DNA from: Microscillaceae bacterium
GTDB lineage: Bacteria; Bacteroidota; Bacteroidia; Cytophagales; Microscillaceae
Assembly (NCBI GenBank): GCA_003483885.1
Contig: DMXI01000517.1
Span: 8,757 to 72,756, forward strand
DNA: 64,000 bases
Direction: 5' to 3'
Within the stretch, counting starts at the first letter, position 1, and every line of letters begins with the position of its first letter. Under the pieces are notes generated by a model. That model ran no database searches. It worked only from the letters and a program-made list of their open reading frames with translations, and had not been told where the DNA came from. Both the position numbers and the translations under genes were made by a program. Below are positions 28,108-36,759 of this stretch, piece by piece.

Positions 28108-28905
28108 CTAACTGTATACGAGTTTTGTCTTGTCTTGCGTCAAGATAATATTATCCTTATAACTAAGATCAGGATCTTGGTATTCAAAGTCCATTTTTAC
28201 TTGATCAAACAATGCTTGCAGATCATTCAATACAGCTATCACTTTTTTGACAAGAGGAGTTTCTTCATAAAAAGTCAATAGTAGCAGGTGCTGCTCTAAC
28301 ATCACTTTTTGACCTCCAAGTCGATCCCAGAACGTTTTTTTGTGGATATTAGGTTTAGAAGAAGCCAATATATACAACGACTCAATGAAGCCTCCAGTAG
28401 CCATCATAATAGCCGCATCGGCATAACCCAGAGTTTGCCAATGATTCCTTAAGCCTTCATAGTTTTGGTTGATTCTCGACAAAAAATCATTCAGTTTTTT
28501 ATCATTTTTAAGCAATACTTTTAACTCATCTGCTGGAAAATATTGAGCCGCGCTTAATTTATTGATCAAACGTTGCATTGCTTTGAGGTGAGCTTTGGCT
28601 ACCTTTTCTTTTTTGTAAATACAAGCTTGATGCAATCTGGCAAAATAAACCCCTGATAGCCAAGCTTGATGTAAATAACCCTGGGCTTTGGTCGGTAGTT
28701 TTGTTTTTTGATATTCCCTGTATTGTTGTTGAGCAAATACGCTTATTTCCAGCGGATTAGGAATAGACGAAATGATATCAGATAATACCTCTCTCGCCAA
28801 GCTAGGGTGTTTTGATTTTCTATGTTTTTTGATGGGAAATTGGGCATGGCTAGCGACACTCACGCCTAAAAACACAACCATTATTAAAAGTTTGCTTCTA
28901 ATCAT
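28108..28905 (-). CDS. Exported protein of the same family, paralogue 2
   Basis: 265 aa with a cleavable signal peptide (residues 1-21, ending SHAQ). Shared features are IPNPLEISVF near residue 50, GVYFARLHQACIY, AMQRLINKL and GGFIESLYILAS. The start codon overlaps the stop of paralogue 3 by 4 bases (ATGA), which implies translational coupling. The C-terminus ends in an acidic, DNIIL-containing segment also present in the other two copies. Confidence 0.75.
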   Translation of the reverse strand: MIRSKLLIMVVFLGVSVASHAQFPIKKHRKSKHPSLAREVLSDIISSIPNPLEISVFAQQQYREYQKTKLPTKAQGYLHQAWLSGVYFARLHQACIYKKEKVAKAHLKAMQRLINKLSAAQYFPADELKVLLKNDKKLNDFLSRINQNYEGLRNHWQTLGYADAAIMMATGGFIESLYILASSKPNIHKKTFWDRLGGQKVMLEQHLLLLTFYEETPLVKKVIAVLNDLQALFDQVKMDFEYQDPDLSYKDNIILTQDKTKLVYS

Positions 28906-29768
28906 TTTTCTCGGATGATTTTGGTTCTGATATTAGTAGTGGTTTTTAGAATGGCTATAATATCTTTTTTAGTCAGGCCAATTTTGTTAGTAGTATTATC
29001 ATTCATAATCTTCACCCCATTCTTTTCTGTATAAGTAGGGTTTTGTAAATTGAAACCAACTTGGACTTTATCAAATACCTTTTGTAAAGGCTCAAATGTT
29101 TTAATTATTTTTTCTATTGCAGGCTTTTCTTTGTAAAAAGAAAGTAATAATAAGAATTGCTCCAAAATATTTTTTTGCTCGCCAATACGCTCTTTCAAAA
29201 AACCGTGAGGTGATTTGACATACACCCAGGATGCTGCATATAATGATTCTAACCAGCCTCCTAACAAAATCAAAGTAGCTAATTGCGATCGCTTGGTATT
29301 GAACAATTGGTCATTGATTTTTTCAAGATTAGTATTGGTTTCTATTAATAAAGAGTCTTGACTCTGTCCCTGTTTTAAAAAGTAATCTATTCGTTGACGA
29401 TCAAATACATGACCTACCTTAAGATCAGTAGCCAAATGTTGAATGGCATTTAGGTATTTAGAGGCATCCACAGTTTGCTTATACATCATTGTAAAACCTA
29501 AGTTAGTACTGTAAATGCCTAGGTTTAGAGCTTGTTGCGTCTCAGTGGTGTAGTGCTTTGCCCGTTTGGCAGAATTGAATAATTGTGCATTGTAGGGTTC
29601 TCCTAAGTCTTTGAGTAGGAAGGTGATTCCCAAAGGAGAAGGTATTGAATTGAGGATGTCTTTCTCTACTTCTTTGTTAAGTTGGGCTTGTAGATTAGTA
29701 TAAGCAAACATTATGATAAGTATATTACTCATACCAACTTTAGCCAATTGAATTAATTGATTTTTCAT
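28902..29768 (-). CDS. Exported protein of the same family, paralogue 3
   Basis: 288 aa, first gene of the cluster, with a signal peptide at about 10-28. It is closest to the family pattern I recall: IPSPLGITFLLKDLG, QALNLGIYSTNLGFTMMY, YLNAIQHLATDL, then LGGWLESLYAASW. It is coupled to paralogue 2 by a 4-base overlap. The basic C-terminal tail is unlike the others. Function unknown; three divergent tandem copies suggest subfunctional variants or subunits of one assembly. Confidence 0.78.
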   Translation of the reverse strand: MKNQLIQLAKVGMSNILIIMFAYTNLQAQLNKEVEKDILNSIPSPLGITFLLKDLGEPYNAQLFNSAKRAKHYTTETQQALNLGIYSTNLGFTMMYKQTVDASKYLNAIQHLATDLKVGHVFDRQRIDYFLKQGQSQDSLLIETNTNLEKINDQLFNTKRSQLATLILLGGWLESLYAASWVYVKSPHGFLKERIGEQKNILEQFLLLLSFYKEKPAIEKIIKTFEPLQKVFDKVQVGFNLQNPTYTEKNGVKIMNDNTTNKIGLTKKDIIAILKTTTNIRTKIIREK

Positions 29769-29973
29769 GCCTTGGTTAATTGTTCAGATGTTTCTTTTAT
29801 ATACTGCTTGTATGCTATAAAAATGGATTTAAATGGGCGAAAAAGTCAGATTCTGTATTCAGGTATTAAACCAATCGTACACGAAAGAATTCAAAATCTT
29901 TCTCTCATTTAAAATCAGGTTCCTAACAAAAAGCTAATTAGGTCTCTAAAAATTAAATAACAGGAACTTCGAA

Positions 29974-30723
29974 TTATCCCAAAGTATAGTTTCGTATATA
30001 AAAATCCTCCACAGCACCTAACCTGAGGTAAATCTGTTTTCCCATTTCCGATGATTGAAAAGTAGCGTATGCCTTTTTCTGATGTGCTCCTCTGTCGATA
30101 ATTTGCTTCATCACCTGCTCAGCATAACCTCTACGACGCATTTCAGGAATAATGCCTAATGCGTGAAAACCAACAATATCCTGGGTGTAATTGAAGGCAA
30201 TAGTTCCTATTGCGGTGTTATCTGCATTGTACACAATAAAAAACAAGGGAGTATGCTTTTCCTTTTTGAACTTATAGCAAGCTTCTAAATAATGAGGAGG
30301 AATCAAAAAACCGTAACAAGTTTGAAACAATTGACTCCATAGGTTTGCTTCGGTAGAATTAGAGACTTGTCGTAATTCTAATGTTGGTTCTAGTTCAAGG
30401 AAAGTTTCTAACTTTAATGACATTCCAGGCTGATCAAACAAGGTAGTGAAACCTAGTTCTTCAAATAAAGGGGATGATTCATTGCCCAACTGTACCGGAT
30501 AAGATATCATCATGGGTTGTCCTTTACTTTGTATCAGTTCTTTTATTTCAGTAAGTAATGGCAAACTTATGGGCTCTTTCAACCATAAACGATTGAGCCA
30601 AGGGGTACTTACAGAAAAACAATAGCTATAAGCTGTTTTTGAGAAGTATGCCTCATGGTGTTTACTCATTTCCGCCCAAAGTGCAATCAGGTTATCAAAG
30701 TTTTTTTGAATAAGATTGTCCAT
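29974..30723 (-). CDS. GNAT family N-acetyltransferase
   Basis: 249 aa. The C-terminal half (about 120-249) is a GNAT domain: HALGIIPEMRRRGYAEQVM holds the acetyl-CoA pyrophosphate loop (RRRGYA), and the last strand ends FYIRNYTLG. The N-terminal half is probably a degenerate second GNAT-like unit. The acceptor is unknown. It is separated by about 200 bases from its neighbours on both sides. Confidence 0.85.
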   Translation of the reverse strand: MDNLIQKNFDNLIALWAEMSKHHEAYFSKTAYSYCFSVSTPWLNRLWLKEPISLPLLTEIKELIQSKGQPMMISYPVQLGNESSPLFEELGFTTLFDQPGMSLKLETFLELEPTLELRQVSNSTEANLWSQLFQTCYGFLIPPHYLEACYKFKKEKHTPLFFIVYNADNTAIGTIAFNYTQDIVGFHALGIIPEMRRRGYAEQVMKQIIDRGAHQKKAYATFQSSEMGKQIYLRLGAVEDFYIRNYTLG

Positions 30724-30927
30724 ATTTATAGTAGTTGTTTTGTATTAATCAACTATGCTACGACACATTCCATAGATTAGTTACAACATTGAATAGCTAA
30801 CTTAGCTACTTAAATCCACTCCAATATTTCCATTACTATCCAAAATATCTCCTCTCTCCTACTCCTTTTCCTAGTTTGACCTGTCTCCTAAGTACTATTG
30901 CCAAGGTTTAATTCTAATAAAGCATAT

Positions 30928-31209
30928 ATGCCGCTAAGTAAGCAAAAAGGTAAAGATTTGTCGGATAAGGAATATTGGAAGAAGTGCTGCCAAGGGGACG
31001 AGCAAGCTCTCTTTAGCATTCACGAGCGTTATCGTATCCAATTGTTTGGGATTGCCTATGCCATGACCAAAAAGCGAGAAATAGCGCAGCAAGTGTTACA
31101 GGAAGTATTTGCGCATTTGCACCAAAAAAGCCAGGAAAAATCTCCGATTAAAAATATCAAAAACTTTTTGACTGACCTGACCAAAACATTGAGTAATCAA
31201 GCTATATAA
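30928..31209 (+). CDS. Truncated ECF-type sigma factor containing only region 2
   Basis: 93 aa from the ATG at 30928 (a TTG 30 bases upstream is possible). GDEQALFSIHERYRIQLFGI and AQQVLQEVFAHLH match sigma-70 region 2, which binds RNA polymerase and the -10 element. The protein stops at residue 93 where the linker to region 4 should begin, so the -35-binding domain is missing, compared with about 180 residues for normal ECF sigmas. An anti-sigma-like gene follows 206 bases later. It could be a relic or a working minimal sigma. Confidence 0.65.
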   Translation: MPLSKQKGKDLSDKEYWKKCCQGDEQALFSIHERYRIQLFGIAYAMTKKREIAQQVLQEVFAHLHQKSQEKSPIKNIKNFLTDLTKTLSNQAI

Positions 31210-31415
31210 AACACTATTGAGAACTTTTATTGACTAAAACACAGGTAAACACCTGACTATCAATTAGAAAACTATTGTATTTACACCAATACCTTCTCTC
31301 AGGAAAAGGCCCAAAAAGAGCAAAACCAGAAAAGAGTGAGACAAATGACTGAATTAAAACTGATTAATTTTTTACACACAATTTATTTAAGAAGACTTTC
31401 AAAATCTGTGAAACA

Positions 31416-32993
31416 ATGAAAGATATTGACGGTAATGAACATATGGACTACTTTGAACCGGATTATTTCAGCCAGGAAATGATTCTGGACTATGTAGATG
31501 GGCGGTTGTCGGAGGTAGATGCGGCTTTGTTTGAGCAGCATATGCAACAAGACGAGGCTTTACTTTTGGCAGTAGAAGGCATTCGGGAATTTTATACAGA
31601 AGAACAAACCGACCGCCATCACTTAGAAACCCTCATGAGCCATAGCGAACATGCACTAAAGGAGGCAATGGTACAGACGGCCATCAAGCCCAAAGTAATG
31701 GCTCTGACCCGCCGAAAACGATGGTTTGGCATTGCCGCAGCAGCTTGTGTAGCTATTTTGATGGTATTTACCTTACCACAACTGTTCAAAGCAGCTAGCA
31801 CACCTCAAGGCAATATTAGCCTACACGACAAAAAAGATTCTTTTGACAAAAAGGGAGGAAGCTCTTCCACTTCTTCCTCAGAAGGAGTGTCACCCGATAT
31901 TGCGACCCTTATGGAAAAAGGCCGCGAAAGTACCTCTAAAAGTGGCAAGTCTGATCAATTGGAGACAGATTTAGATGATAAAGCACGTCAAAAAAGACCT
32001 CAGTCTAAATCACTTGTTAGCCAGGACTTAAACGATGAAGAGAAAAACGTGATCAACCAAGACAAAATAATTGATGGACTAGAGCAAGCTCATAAAAAAT
32101 TCAAGAAACACGCTCGCAACGAATCGTTTTTTGGCAAAACAACCGATTCGTCTGCCAAGTATTTCAAAAGAGGTAATGCTCAGAACAAACAATCATTGGA
32201 AAATACTACCGCTGGCATCACTGCCAATGCAGGAGCAGGTAATATTCAAGGCAAATTACACCTTTGGGTTTTTACTAACCAATCCAGTGCTGAATACGCG
32301 CAGTTGACCCAAGTAGGCAAAGAAATTCAAGCTACTACTGGGCTACAACTTAATGCCCAAAAACTGAATGTACAACAATACAATGCGATGCAATTGCAAC
32401 AAATGATACAAACCCAAAAAGTAGCCAGCAATGATGTAGTTTGGGTGCATTATCTGGGCAAAGAAAACTCACAAAATTATCAGGCCAGAACAAGTAGTGG
32501 AGGCAGAGGGTATGCTCAATCGCCAGCATCACGGTCTTCTATTGTCAAAAATGTAAATACAGTATTGGGAAATAGTAAGGCTTCTCTCAAGATATTGACG
32601 GTAGATCAAGGTACTCCTGTATTGAATATCAATCATTTGTTAAAAGATAAACCCTTAGTAAAAGCTGATGATAATAGGCAAAACAAAAAGTATGAGATAA
32701 AAAACACAACTGAACCTAATGCACCTCCTACCACCGTTAATCGGGCAGCTTACCAAAAATTATTTTTGGGTACCAAAGGAATGATTACCAATGTGCCTGT
32801 AAAAAGTAATACGCCCAAGGATAATTTTCAAGGTGTATATACCAATCAGTTACTCTTGAATTTGCAAAAAAGTCAAAGTGAGAAAGCAAAAAAAGTGAAT
32901 TGGAACTCTGTACTTAGGAAAGCCGAAAAAGATACAAAAAAGGAAAATCGTAAAGTAAAACGTAACCTGAGAAAAAGAAAGTATAGAAGATAG
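31416..32993 (+). CDS. Membrane anti-sigma-like protein with degenerate caspase-like C-terminal domain
   Basis: 525 aa. Residues 1-95 resemble the N-terminus of Bacteroidota anti-sigma factors (ILDYVDGRLSEVDAALFEQH), a membrane segment lies at about 103-124, and a Ser/Lys/Asp-rich linker follows. Residues about 280-510 align by eye with Microscilla-type caspase-like domains: NDVVWVHYLGKE stands where NDVVFFYYSGHG is usual, KILTVDQG where the catalytic Cys block is expected, then YQKLFLGTKG and VNWNSVLRKAE. Both catalytic residues (His to Lys, Cys to Gly) are lost, so it should bind but not cut. It ends in a very basic tail. Confidence 0.6.
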   Translation: MKDIDGNEHMDYFEPDYFSQEMILDYVDGRLSEVDAALFEQHMQQDEALLLAVEGIREFYTEEQTDRHHLETLMSHSEHALKEAMVQTAIKPKVMALTRRKRWFGIAAAACVAILMVFTLPQLFKAASTPQGNISLHDKKDSFDKKGGSSSTSSSEGVSPDIATLMEKGRESTSKSGKSDQLETDLDDKARQKRPQSKSLVSQDLNDEEKNVINQDKIIDGLEQAHKKFKKHARNESFFGKTTDSSAKYFKRGNAQNKQSLENTTAGITANAGAGNIQGKLHLWVFTNQSSAEYAQLTQVGKEIQATTGLQLNAQKLNVQQYNAMQLQQMIQTQKVASNDVVWVHYLGKENSQNYQARTSSGGRGYAQSPASRSSIVKNVNTVLGNSKASLKILTVDQGTPVLNINHLLKDKPLVKADDNRQNKKYEIKNTTEPNAPPTTVNRAAYQKLFLGTKGMITNVPVKSNTPKDNFQGVYTNQLLLNLQKSQSEKAKKVNWNSVLRKAEKDTKKENRKVKRNLRKRKYRR

Positions 32994-33001
32994 ATCAAGA
33001 T

Positions 33002-33060
33002 CATACTACCAGACATTTTTCGGTTGTGGAGACACAAATCGAGGCGGTGAAGCTAAATTA
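33002..33060. repeat. Palindromic element family 1, partial copy B
   Basis: The left end CATACTACCAGACATTTTTC matches the left terminal repeat of the element at 49344 with one mismatch, and the following GAGACACAAATCGAGGCGG resembles its interior. No right end is recognisable, so this copy is truncated. It starts 9 bases after the anti-sigma-like gene. Confidence 0.65.
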
Positions 33061-33077
33061 TTTTTGAAGATGGGTTA

Positions 33078-33120
33078 TACAGGTTCAACCGATAAACAGT
33101 ATTGCTCTGTTAAGCCTGTA
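33078..33120. terminator. Hairpin between convergent genes
   Basis: TACAGG (33078-33083) pairs with CCTGTA (33115-33120), with an inner AACAG/CTGTT stem. It lies between the anti-sigma-like gene and the convergent endonuclease-family gene. No strong U-run. Confidence 0.45.
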
Positions 33121-33132
33121 CAATCCATATTT

Positions 33133-34110
33133 CTATTTGGCTTCCTTGATTTCTTCTTGTCGCCAACCAAACTCCCCTACCAACCCTACATGATCCGACC
33201 CAGTATACTGAAAAACCGTATTACCATAGCAAACTAATTGGGAAGAATAAAATATATAATCTATCGGAATACCCGCCCAAAGTGCCCAAGTAGGAAAAGT
33301 ATTTTGTAAACCACTGCGTGTTGCCTGCATTTGAGTTTGCTGTTTAAAATCAAGTATCAGGCGTTCCCAAGGTACCGCGTTAAAATCTCCTAAAAGCAAT
33401 ACAGGTAAATCTTGATGTTCAGTAATTTCTTGGGCCAATTTATCCAATTGCTGGTACCGCCGCTTAATTCTCCCCTGCAAAATGGGCGCACTGGTATGGC
33501 TACTAATAAAGTGTATCTCGCCTTGCGGCAAATGAATATTTCCTGCAATAGTAGGTGGCTCATCTTCTAAAATATACTGCACATTTTCCAAAGGGTATTT
33601 GGCGAATACTGCCATTCCTGAAAAAGCATTGTCTACCGGATAAATAAAATAATATGGATAGCCCTGTTTTAAGCCAGCTTGTAAGGCTTTAGCCCATCGA
33701 TGATTTACCTCTATGAGCGTAACCAAATCTGCTTTTTGAGCCAACACCTGATCAATCAAACGTTGGTGTTGGGTATTGCGGTCATGCACATTGAGGTGTA
33801 AAGCTTTGAAAGTAGCTACTTCCGAGGTATGCTTTGTCCAGTATACCTTAGGAAACGCCTTAGGATATAAGTAAAATACCAACGCGGCAATACCTACCAA
33901 ATGGGCCACGATATATCGTTGCATTTGAAATAACGGGAATAAAGCTACTGCTAAGAGCCACATCACTCCTATCTGTAAAGCAATGGCTTGCAACGAGATA
34001 AACACAAAAAAATCGGGCGGATGGCAAAGCACCAACCACAACAATATGGGTAACAGATAACCTACCACTGCTTTATTCAGAAGCCCTCGCCAAAACTCAC
34101 TCCATTTCAT
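33133..34110 (-). CDS. Membrane-anchored endonuclease/exonuclease/phosphatase family protein
   Basis: 325 aa. Three hydrophobic segments occupy residues about 12-85. The rest is an EEP-fold domain: LIEVNH (metal-binding Glu), HTSAP, LLGDFNAVPW and GSDHVGLVGEF (catalytic Asp/His) are all intact. The membrane topology fits the EEP proteins that act outside the cytoplasm on nucleic acids or phospholipid head groups. The substrate is unknown. It is a single gene convergent with the anti-sigma-like gene. Confidence 0.88.
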   Translation of the reverse strand: MKWSEFWRGLLNKAVVGYLLPILLWLVLCHPPDFFVFISLQAIALQIGVMWLLAVALFPLFQMQRYIVAHLVGIAALVFYLYPKAFPKVYWTKHTSEVATFKALHLNVHDRNTQHQRLIDQVLAQKADLVTLIEVNHRWAKALQAGLKQGYPYYFIYPVDNAFSGMAVFAKYPLENVQYILEDEPPTIAGNIHLPQGEIHFISSHTSAPILQGRIKRRYQQLDKLAQEITEHQDLPVLLLGDFNAVPWERLILDFKQQTQMQATRSGLQNTFPTWALWAGIPIDYIFYSSQLVCYGNTVFQYTGSDHVGLVGEFGWRQEEIKEAK

Positions 34111-34198
34111 AAAATTTTAGATGTTTAGTTAACGTTTCCCGACCAAACTTTATAAATTGATCAAAACCTTTATTCAAAACCTGAAACTCTCAACAATT

Positions 34199-35161
34199 AT
34201 GTATCAAAACAAAAACTACTTCAAAAGATTTGCCCAATGGGTACTTGTGCTATGCTTTGCGACCTTTTTCTTAACAAGTTGTGGTGGTGGCAACAAAGAA
34301 AATAACACCGATGACACCAATGCGGACACAGTAGCTAATACCGAAAATGCGGATACCAATACTGAAGCAGACGCAAATTTAGGAAAAGTCGCCAATTTGG
34401 ATTTTCCTCGAGCTAAAACTACCAGTGTACAGGCAGGTGATTTTGTAATGGCTCCTACCCCATCTGGACTCGAGAGGCAAATGAATGAGCCTAAGAATAA
34501 ATTTTCTTTGGGTTATGGAGCAATGGAGGTGATCACTCCTGGAGAGTATGTAACGGAAGTAAAATTTGGCAGCAAAACGGGTAAGGTGCCTAACGCGCTC
34601 ATGATTCCTTTGACCAAAGAAATGCCCAAAAAAGGAGATATGTTTTTTGATGGAAATCTGATCGGACGTTACCTTTTGGTAGATGATAGTGACCCTAAAA
34701 ACTTGAGAAAATTAAGTACTGGAGTAGTCACCAATGGTAGCAAAGCAGACAATAAACAAATCGTAGAAGCCAAAGATTATAAAGTATTTGCCAAAGCCGT
34801 ATTGATCGTAAAGGATGGCTTGCAACCTGGCTCTACTGCTGCTTGTAAAGATGGCGATAAATATATAAGAGGGACGGTGGTAAACATTATGGACGACAAA
34901 GTATTGGTCAAGGCATTTGCTGGTACTATGAAGGTGTTTCCAAAGGCTGACTGTATGCCTGCTCCCTTGAACCTGGAATTGAAAGCAGGTGATAAAATAC
35001 TGGTACCTAAAATTGGGGCTTACAAAATAGGCGAGGTCACCAAAGTAGACCCCAAACTACGCAGGGTATACGCCAATGTAAAATGGGGTGGAAAGTCAGC
35101 AGAAGAGGTGTATTTTATGGGTACCATCTTTAAAGAAGGTGCTTTTGAAGTGAAAAAATAG
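34199..35161 (+). CDS. Lipoprotein of unknown function with SH3/Tudor-like repeats
   Basis: 320 aa from ATG 34199 (a TTG frame begins 14 codons earlier but would spoil the signal). Lipobox FLTSC near residue 27, then an Asn/Asp/Thr-rich linker to about residue 60. The remainder contains short strand-rich units such as KKGDMFFDGNLIGRYLLV and AGDKILVPKIGAYKIGEVTK, which resemble Tudor or KOW-like barrels; this is inference. Envelope-anchored, role unknown, followed by a clear terminator. Confidence 0.75.
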   Translation: MYQNKNYFKRFAQWVLVLCFATFFLTSCGGGNKENNTDDTNADTVANTENADTNTEADANLGKVANLDFPRAKTTSVQAGDFVMAPTPSGLERQMNEPKNKFSLGYGAMEVITPGEYVTEVKFGSKTGKVPNALMIPLTKEMPKKGDMFFDGNLIGRYLLVDDSDPKNLRKLSTGVVTNGSKADNKQIVEAKDYKVFAKAVLIVKDGLQPGSTAACKDGDKYIRGTVVNIMDDKVLVKAFAGTMKVFPKADCMPAPLNLELKAGDKILVPKIGAYKIGEVTKVDPKLRRVYANVKWGGKSAEEVYFMGTIFKEGAFEVKK

Positions 35162-35194
35162 TCTTGATGACTTTATAATAAAACAAATGGGCTA

Positions 35195-35224
35195 GCCGCA
35201 AATGTTAGAATTTGCGGCTTTTTT
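35195..35224. terminator. Terminator between convergent genes
   Basis: GCCGCAAAT (35195-35203) pairs with ATTTGCGGC (35210-35218), followed by TTTTTT. It ends the lipoprotein gene and touches the stop codon of the convergent methyltransferase gene. Confidence 0.9.
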
Positions 35225-35972
35225 ATTTGACAGTAAGCGGCAACCAATTGGCTCCCTGACTGTAGAAAGTTTGCGCTACAAAATATTTGCCTCCTTCTTT
35301 TTTAATAGCCAGCCAACCTCCATACAGGGTTGGAAATTTTAAATGGCTAATCTGTTGAAGTGTGGTGGTGTAATAGGCGTTTACCTCCAGAATAGTTGCC
35401 CCATCTTTCATATGTCGAATCACTCTCTCTAATAACTGAGCCATCTTTTGGGTATCTTTGATGGGCGAATAAAGGTAGATCAAGTCTGCCTGATGAAACA
35501 AAGCAGCATCTATGGAAAGTGCATCTCCCTGGTGAGTTATAAGGGTTTGTTGTTGATGAAGCCGTGGAAAATTTTGCTGGCTCATTTTTACCAAGTCTGG
35601 ATTATACTCGATGCCAATGGCCTGCTCAAACCCCAGACACAACGAGGCAAATAGCTTCTCTCCATTGCCTGACCCAACATCCATAAATACGCCTAAATGA
35701 TTTGGTTTTATTCTTTGTATTACGTCTAAAAACAGGGGCAGGTCATATAGAATACCACCCCAATAATCTGGATTGGGTTGAGCTTCTTCTTCTTTTTGTA
35801 GTTGGGTACAAACTTGGCTGATATAGTATAGGCGAATAGAATCATTGGCAGCTTGACGGCTATCATGAATAGCGGCTTGTGTCAAATGAATGCTTTTGGA
35901 AGTAGTGGCTTGTTTTTGGCTACATCCGAGTAGTGCCAATCCTGGCAATAGGTAGTAAAAAATCATTTTCAT
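35223..35972 (-). CDS. SAM-dependent methyltransferase with lipoprotein signal
   Basis: 249 aa from ATG 35972 (a GTG lies directly before it). A class I Rossmann methyltransferase core is visible: FMDVGSGNGEK (motif I, about residues 105-115), GIEYNPDLV with the ribose-binding Glu, HQGDAL, and DLIYLYSP (motif IV). The N-terminus, however, reads as a lipoprotein signal with lipobox LALLGC at about residue 17. SAM is cytosolic, so either the signal anchors an unusual enzyme or export is real. The core suggests a Dot1-like or small-molecule methyltransferase. Confidence 0.8.
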   Translation of the reverse strand: MKMIFYYLLPGLALLGCSQKQATTSKSIHLTQAAIHDSRQAANDSIRLYYISQVCTQLQKEEEAQPNPDYWGGILYDLPLFLDVIQRIKPNHLGVFMDVGSGNGEKLFASLCLGFEQAIGIEYNPDLVKMSQQNFPRLHQQQTLITHQGDALSIDAALFHQADLIYLYSPIKDTQKMAQLLERVIRHMKDGATILEVNAYYTTTLQQISHLKFPTLYGGWLAIKKEGGKYFVAQTFYSQGANWLPLTVK

Positions 35973-36030
35973 CACTTATCAATGGTTGGTTGGTATTCAA
36001 TACCACAACATAAGCGATGAATGGAGTAAA

Positions 36031-36633
36031 TTACACAAACTTTACAGGAAAAGAAGCCAAATCTTTCTCAGTATCAACGTCAGATAGTTGAGGTAAATAA
36101 TGAATTTTATTGCTTTTGGCCTTGAGGTCTTGTATTGTATCTGGAAATACCGAAGCGGTGCTCCAGGTTTTATTTTCAAATACTTGAGGATAGAAGGCAT
36201 TCATTCCCAGCAGATAGTATCCTCCGTCTTTGGCAGGGCCAATCACGAAATCTTGGGTTTGTAATGCCTGAAAAGCTTCTGTGATAATGGCTTGGGTAAT
36301 CTCGATACAATCGCTCCCAACAATGATGATGGATTGATACTTTTGGTCAAATCCCCAGGCAAAAGCATTGCTCATTCGCTCACCTAGTCCTTCTCCTTGT
36401 TGTACTTGTTTTTGGTAGTTGGTGGCCTCCCACAAATCGGCAGCATCTATAAACTTAGAGTAAAAAACAGCCTTATCGGTGTTGGGTAAATCGAGCGTAA
36501 TGTCTCGGGTATAACCCAATAAATATTGATAAACCTCTAGAGCCTTTTGGTCGCCAATGGTTTTGGCCAAGCGAGTTTTTACTTTACCCAGTTCAGGGTT
36601 TTTAGTAAAAATAAGGAGGAGTTGTTGGTTCAT
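36031..36633 (-). CDS. DUF2064 / TIGR04282-type glycosyltransferase-like protein
   Basis: 200 aa. The N-terminal LLIFTKNPELGKVKTRLAKT and the GSDCIEIT and DFVIGPAKDGGYYLLG motifs are typical of the family annotated as arsenosugar biosynthesis glycosyltransferases, GT-A-fold proteins related to nucleotidyltransferases. The substrate is not proven in most species. A 10-bp inverted repeat (36664-36673 and 36726-36735) lies just upstream. Confidence 0.9.
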   Translation of the reverse strand: MNQQLLLIFTKNPELGKVKTRLAKTIGDQKALEVYQYLLGYTRDITLDLPNTDKAVFYSKFIDAADLWEATNYQKQVQQGEGLGERMSNAFAWGFDQKYQSIIIVGSDCIEITQAIITEAFQALQTQDFVIGPAKDGGYYLLGMNAFYPQVFENKTWSTASVFPDTIQDLKAKSNKIHYLPQLSDVDTEKDLASFPVKFV

Positions 36634-36759
36634 TGTTTATGTACGTAAATGAATAATACTTAATAGCCTTTAGCTTTTGGCTCTTAGCTCTGAAACTAAA
36701 CTGTTGCAACGCTAAAAATCAAATACTAAAGGCTAAAAATTGAAAATGATCAACTCAAT

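Noticed and set aside
31237..31418. Possible sigma region 4 remnant after the truncated sigma gene
   Set aside because: The frame is open and Lys/Gln/Arg-rich, but nothing in it resembles the helix-turn-helix of region 4.
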